DNA from: Peptococcaceae bacterium
GTDB lineage: Bacteria; Bacillota; Peptococcia; Peptococcales; Peptococcaceae
NCBI GenBank assembly: GCA_017547685.1
Contig: JAFYPD010000108.1
Location: 1-33,166 of the forward strand
DNA length: 33,166 bases
Direction: 5' to 3'
Made by a program: the position numbers and the translations under genes
The notes under the pieces: model-generated
Seen by the model: the letters and a program-made list of their open reading frames with translations, nothing else
Told to the model about the DNA's origin: nothing
Database searches by the model: none
Shown: positions 30,517 to 33,166 of the stretch, piece after piece
Position numbering within the stretch: the stretch's first letter is position 1
Layout: every line of letters begins with the position of its first letter

Positions 30517-31059
30517 ATGGAACAGAGCCAGAATCAGATTATGCTGCAGGAACTGGAAGCGGGAGCAGATGCGTGGTCCAATGATGGGGATATAATTGCC
30601 TGCTACGGCAATATGGTGTATCGGCTGGCCTATGCAAGGCTGCAGAACCGGCACGATGCAGATGATATTTTTCAGGAGGTGTTTCTCCGCTATGTGCGGC
30701 GGGCGCCTGTTTTTGACAGCTATGAACACGGCAAGGCATGGTTCCTGCGCACCACAATCAACTGCTGTAAAAACCTGTGGATGTCGGCATGGCAGCGGAA
30801 AACCACAGCGCTGACAGAGATAGAGGAACAGCCGGTGATATATGATACCGGGGAAGCGCAGATGCTGGCCGAGGCGCTGGCTGAACTGCCAGTGAAATAC
30901 CGGACGGTACTGCACTTATATTATTATGAAGGATTGACAGCGGAGGAAATCAGCCGGATTAAGCAGATACCGGCAGGCACCATCCGTATGCAGCTGACGA
31001 GAGGCAGAACCCTGTTAAAAGAAAAGCTGGAAGGAGGCGCAGAGAATGCAGGAATATAA
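30517..31059 (+). CDS. ECF-type RNA polymerase sigma factor
   Basis: 180 residues. Region 2 reads GNMVYRLAYARLQNRHDADD with IFQEVFLRYVRRAP, and region 4 reads LPVKYRTVLHLYYYEGLTAE with AGTIRMQLTRGRTLLKEKL, the standard two-domain ECF layout. It would direct RNA polymerase to a small stress or envelope regulon. Start ATG 30517 follows AGAAGGAGGTGG. The gene overlaps the DUF4179 gene by 14 bp, typical of sigma/anti-sigma pairs. Confidence 0.94.
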   Translation: MEQSQNQIMLQELEAGADAWSNDGDIIACYGNMVYRLAYARLQNRHDADDIFQEVFLRYVRRAPVFDSYEHGKAWFLRTTINCCKNLWMSAWQRKTTALTEIEEQPVIYDTGEAQMLAEALAELPVKYRTVLHLYYYEGLTAEEISRIKQIPAGTIRMQLTRGRTLLKEKLEGGAENAGI

Positions 31060-32518
31060 TCGGAACGACCCGTATCAGAATCTGTTTCAGGAACTGAATC
31101 AGCGTGTGGCACCGTCCGACGCACTGATGGAACAGACTCGGCAGCAGATGGCACTGGCCAGGCCGCAAAAATGGATTCCTCGCCTGCAGAAAACGGCGGC
31201 CATAGCGGCATGTACGGCTTTGCTGTTTACCGGTGCGGTGAATCTGTCGCCGGCCTTTGCAGCGGCGGCGGCAAAAGTGCCAGTGGTGCGGGAACTGGTG
31301 CTGGCGGTGGCCTTTGACCCGAGTATGAAAGCAGCCATCGAGCACAACTATGTGCAGCTGGTGAAACAGTCTGCCAGCGATAATGGCTATCAGATGGATG
31401 TGGAATATCTGGTGGCAGATCCGCGCAATTTGACGGTATACTACAGGATGGAAGAGATAACGGCGCGCAACGGGGAAAACCATGATGACTACCAGTTTGA
31501 TTTCAATCTGCTTGCCGCCGACGGCACAGAACTGAAATGCGGCGCTACCTGGGATTATCCGATATCGGAGGAAGACAAACAGGCGCTGAATGAAGTGAAA
31601 TTTCACTTTACCGGAGAAGAAACGCTGCCGGAGCAGGTACAGCTGCAGCTGATTGTAAAACAGGCGCTGCCGCTGCCGGAGGAAGAACAGGCGAAGATAG
31701 AGGCTGGCAGGGAACTTTCCGGAATAGAAAATGCCATTGCTCACTACGAGGAACCGAACCCGGAGTACGAACAGGTGGCCTGCATCAATATGCCGCTTGC
31801 TATTGACCACGGCAGTTTATTTAATGTGCGTACCCTGGAACTGAACCGCACGGTGGAACTGGAAGGCCAGAAGGTGATTTTTGATAAGGTGGAAATTTAT
31901 CCAACGCAGATTCGGATTCTGTGGCATCCGGATGCAGCCAACACTCATCTGATTGACGGGATGCAGATTGCGCTGCAGAGCCGGGAACATGGCCGCTGGG
32001 AAGGTATCAGCAACGGGGTATCCGGTGTGGGGATGCTGGGCGAACCGCAGCAGATCTGGCTGGAAAGCAGCTGGTTTTCCTATGAGAATGAATATCAGCT
32101 GGCCATTGAGGAATACGCACTGATTCCAAAAGAACAGCAGAGCGTCACCTATGATTATGCCACCAACACATTCACCAATCTGCCGGACTATGCCCATCTG
32201 GTGGAAGCAGTGCCGTGCGATACCGGGCTGTTTATGCAGTTTGAGTTCCAGAGCACCGATAAGACCGTACAGGGCATGGTACTGCAGCATGCATCTGTGA
32301 ACCAGAGCGGCAGCGGAACCGGCCGCGTGATTCGAGAAGGGCTCGGTTCGTTCTCTCGTGAAGAGGACGAAGAAAGCGGTATCTACTGGTTTTATAATGA
32401 GTTTATCGTATCCGGTTATGAGGATGGACCAATCACATTTGATGTGACCTGGGCGCCGCAGAAGACGCTGGAAGAGCCGATTATCGTGCCGCTGGATGTG
32501 GAAGCTTATTTAAAATAG
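31046..32518 (+). CDS. DUF4179 domain membrane protein, probable anti-sigma factor
   Basis: 490 residues. A cytoplasmic N-terminal segment of about 45 residues (NDPYQNLFQELNQRVAPSDA onward), one transmembrane helix (about 48-68, KTAAIAACTALLFTGAVNL) and a large extracytoplasmic part. The segment right after the helix (AAAAKVPVVRELVLAVAFDP) is typical of DUF4179 proteins, which are encoded after ECF sigma genes in Firmicutes. Start ATG 31046 follows GGAGGCG inside the sigma gene. The short cytoplasmic N-terminus probably holds the sigma factor, and the outer domain senses an envelope signal; this is inferred from context. A second, beta-rich domain follows from about residue 260. Confidence 0.85.
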   Translation: MQEYNRNDPYQNLFQELNQRVAPSDALMEQTRQQMALARPQKWIPRLQKTAAIAACTALLFTGAVNLSPAFAAAAAKVPVVRELVLAVAFDPSMKAAIEHNYVQLVKQSASDNGYQMDVEYLVADPRNLTVYYRMEEITARNGENHDDYQFDFNLLAADGTELKCGATWDYPISEEDKQALNEVKFHFTGEETLPEQVQLQLIVKQALPLPEEEQAKIEAGRELSGIENAIAHYEEPNPEYEQVACINMPLAIDHGSLFNVRTLELNRTVELEGQKVIFDKVEIYPTQIRILWHPDAANTHLIDGMQIALQSREHGRWEGISNGVSGVGMLGEPQQIWLESSWFSYENEYQLAIEEYALIPKEQQSVTYDYATNTFTNLPDYAHLVEAVPCDTGLFMQFEFQSTDKTVQGMVLQHASVNQSGSGTGRVIREGLGSFSREEDEESGIYWFYNEFIVSGYEDGPITFDVTWAPQKTLEEPIIVPLDVEAYLK

Positions 32519-32529
32519 TAGAAAGATGC

Positions 32530-32570
32530 AGAACAGCCTCGTACCGGTTATGGTGCGGGGCTGTTCTTTA
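32530..32570 (+). terminator. Terminator of the sigma/anti-sigma operon
   Basis: A 16-bp stem (32530-32545 with 32552-32567), two G-U pairs and a 6-nt loop, followed by a short T-rich stretch. Confidence 0.8.
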
Positions 32571-32740
32571 AATAGATTTGAACAGTAAAATCCCCCAAGA
32601 TTGCATTACCTGGTAACGCGTGATAAACTGAGGGCGGAAACAGGATGTAAAATTTGTTACATATATTTTCTGAATATTGTCCGAAAATACGGTTTTGTTT
32701 TGATATAGTGTAGTGAAGAGGGAATTTTGAGGTGAGAGTA

Positions 32741-33040
32741 TTGAACATATTGGCCGTTTGCCTTGCTATGATTGAGGATGAATCAGAACAGCAAAAATTT
32801 GAGCAGATTTACTGGGCGTATAAAGATTTGATGTTTTACTGTGCCAAAGAAAAAGTGCATGACGATTATCGAGCAGAAGAAGCTGTGAATACTGCATTCC
32901 TGCATCTTGCCAAAAACATGAACATGGTGGAAACGGTCATTTCACCGCGCACGAAACGGTTTATGGTAACGATTGTAGAACGAACCGCAATTAATTTATA
33001 TAATAAACGTCAGAAAGAATATAATCGTAAATTGCAATAA
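32741..33040 (+). pseudogene. Sigma-70 family factor cut short after region 2
   Basis: 99 codons from TTG 32741 (GAGGTGAG just upstream), though GTG 32732 or ATG 32768 cannot be excluded. MIEDESEQQKFEQIYWAYKD, LMFYCAKEKVHDDYRAEEAV and the FMVTIVERTAINLYNKRQKE end of region 2 match sigma factors of about 170-190 residues common in gut Firmicutes. Region 4, the -35-binding part, is entirely missing: the frame stops at TAA TAA about 35 bp before the transposase stop codon. An IS30-type element on the opposite strand begins right there, so insertion is the likely cause of the truncation. The rest of the gene may lie beyond the element. Confidence 0.72.
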
Positions 33041-33166
33041 TAAGTTGAACATTGATAACTGAAAATCCATATTAGGATGTATGCAGGGAGTAGATGCTGT
33101 CGAGTTCGTCTTCAAAGACTTCATCGGGTGTGCGGTAGCCGAGAATCTTACGAGGCAAGTTGTTGC
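33041..33166 (-). mobile_element. IS30-type insertion sequence, one end at the right edge
   Basis: The stretch from the stop of the truncated sigma gene to the edge holds the transposase 3' end and about 30 bp of terminal sequence. The exact terminal inverted repeat and target duplication cannot be set without the other end, so the left boundary is approximate. Confidence 0.6.
33072..33166 (-). CDS. IS30-family transposase, C-terminal end only
   Basis: On the minus strand the last 30 codons before a TAA (33074-33072) read NNLPRKILGYRTPDEVFEDE and continue to the stop. N-N-x-P-R-K-x-L-G-Y-x-T-P-x-E-V-F is the hallmark C-terminus of IS30-family DDE transposases. The rest lies beyond the right edge. 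IS30 elements transpose by a copy-and-circle route and are common in gut Firmicutes. Confidence 0.88.
   Translation of the reverse strand, partial: NNLPRKILGYRTPDEVFEDELDSIYSLHTS

Noticed and set aside
30959..31810. A 283-codon minus-strand frame across the anti-sigma gene
   Set aside because: Long only because of low stop density opposite the real gene; the Phe/Leu/His-rich sequence has no domain or ribosome site.

Overview
The window reads as chromosome of an anaerobic, mid-GC Firmicute (Bacillota), probably a gut Clostridia- or Negativicutes-type organism. The grounds are strong AGGAGG-type ribosome sites, frequent GTG/TTG starts, SpoVS next to a YmdB-type phosphoesterase, an LdhH-type lactate dehydrogenase with LctP permease, a PadR/DUF2812 pair, an ECF sigma/DUF4179 pair, and gut-type DUF4143 ATPase debris. 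No rRNA, tRNA, phage or CRISPR array was seen. The species cannot be fixed from this stretch.

Layout. 1-1.8 kb: the 3' end of a copper-amine-oxidase-N-domain protein, then decayed remnants including an internally deleted DUF4143 ATPase. 1.8-7.5 kb: housekeeping genes (PHP phosphatase, recG, glutaredoxin, DbpA-type RNA helicase), with a DinJ/YafQ toxin-antitoxin cassette lying between two copies of one 37-bp terminator sequence. 7.5-18.9 kb: the most interesting region, two parallel catabolic modules. Module A is lysR, 3-hydroxyacyl-CoA-dehydrogenase-family dehydrogenase, DASS/SLC13 carboxylate carrier and ThDP enzyme. Module B is lysR, small beta-rich protein, GltS-type carrier, ThDP enzyme and dehydrogenase. 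Regulators, ThDP enzymes and dehydrogenases are paralogous pairs, while the transporters come from unrelated families. Both operons carry an ATAG-N7-CTAT site and an ATAA-N7-TTAT site 74-75 bp apart. The second site is centred 64 bp before the first start codon in both cases.

18.9-23.3 kb: a small cysteine-rich DUF1667-like gene running in frame into a truncated thiT, a structured RNA/terminator, an MtnA-class II aldolase fusion (methylthioribose-phosphate salvage), an LRAT-type protein, a ymdB homologue and spoVS. 23.4-25.3 kb: padR plus a DUF2812 membrane protein behind a clear auto-operator. 25.5-30.4 kb: a lactate oxidation operon (LutB-LutA fusion, LUD/Fe-S protein, LctP). 30.5-33.2 kb: an ECF sigma factor with its DUF4179 anti-sigma protein, a sigma gene cut short after region 2, and the 3' end of an IS30-type transposase at the right edge.

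The common theme is import and oxidation of small hydroxy- and dicarboxylates. The lactate operon is recognisable. The twin LysR/ThDP/dehydrogenase modules look like one pathway reused for two substrates, and I cannot match them to a described pathway.
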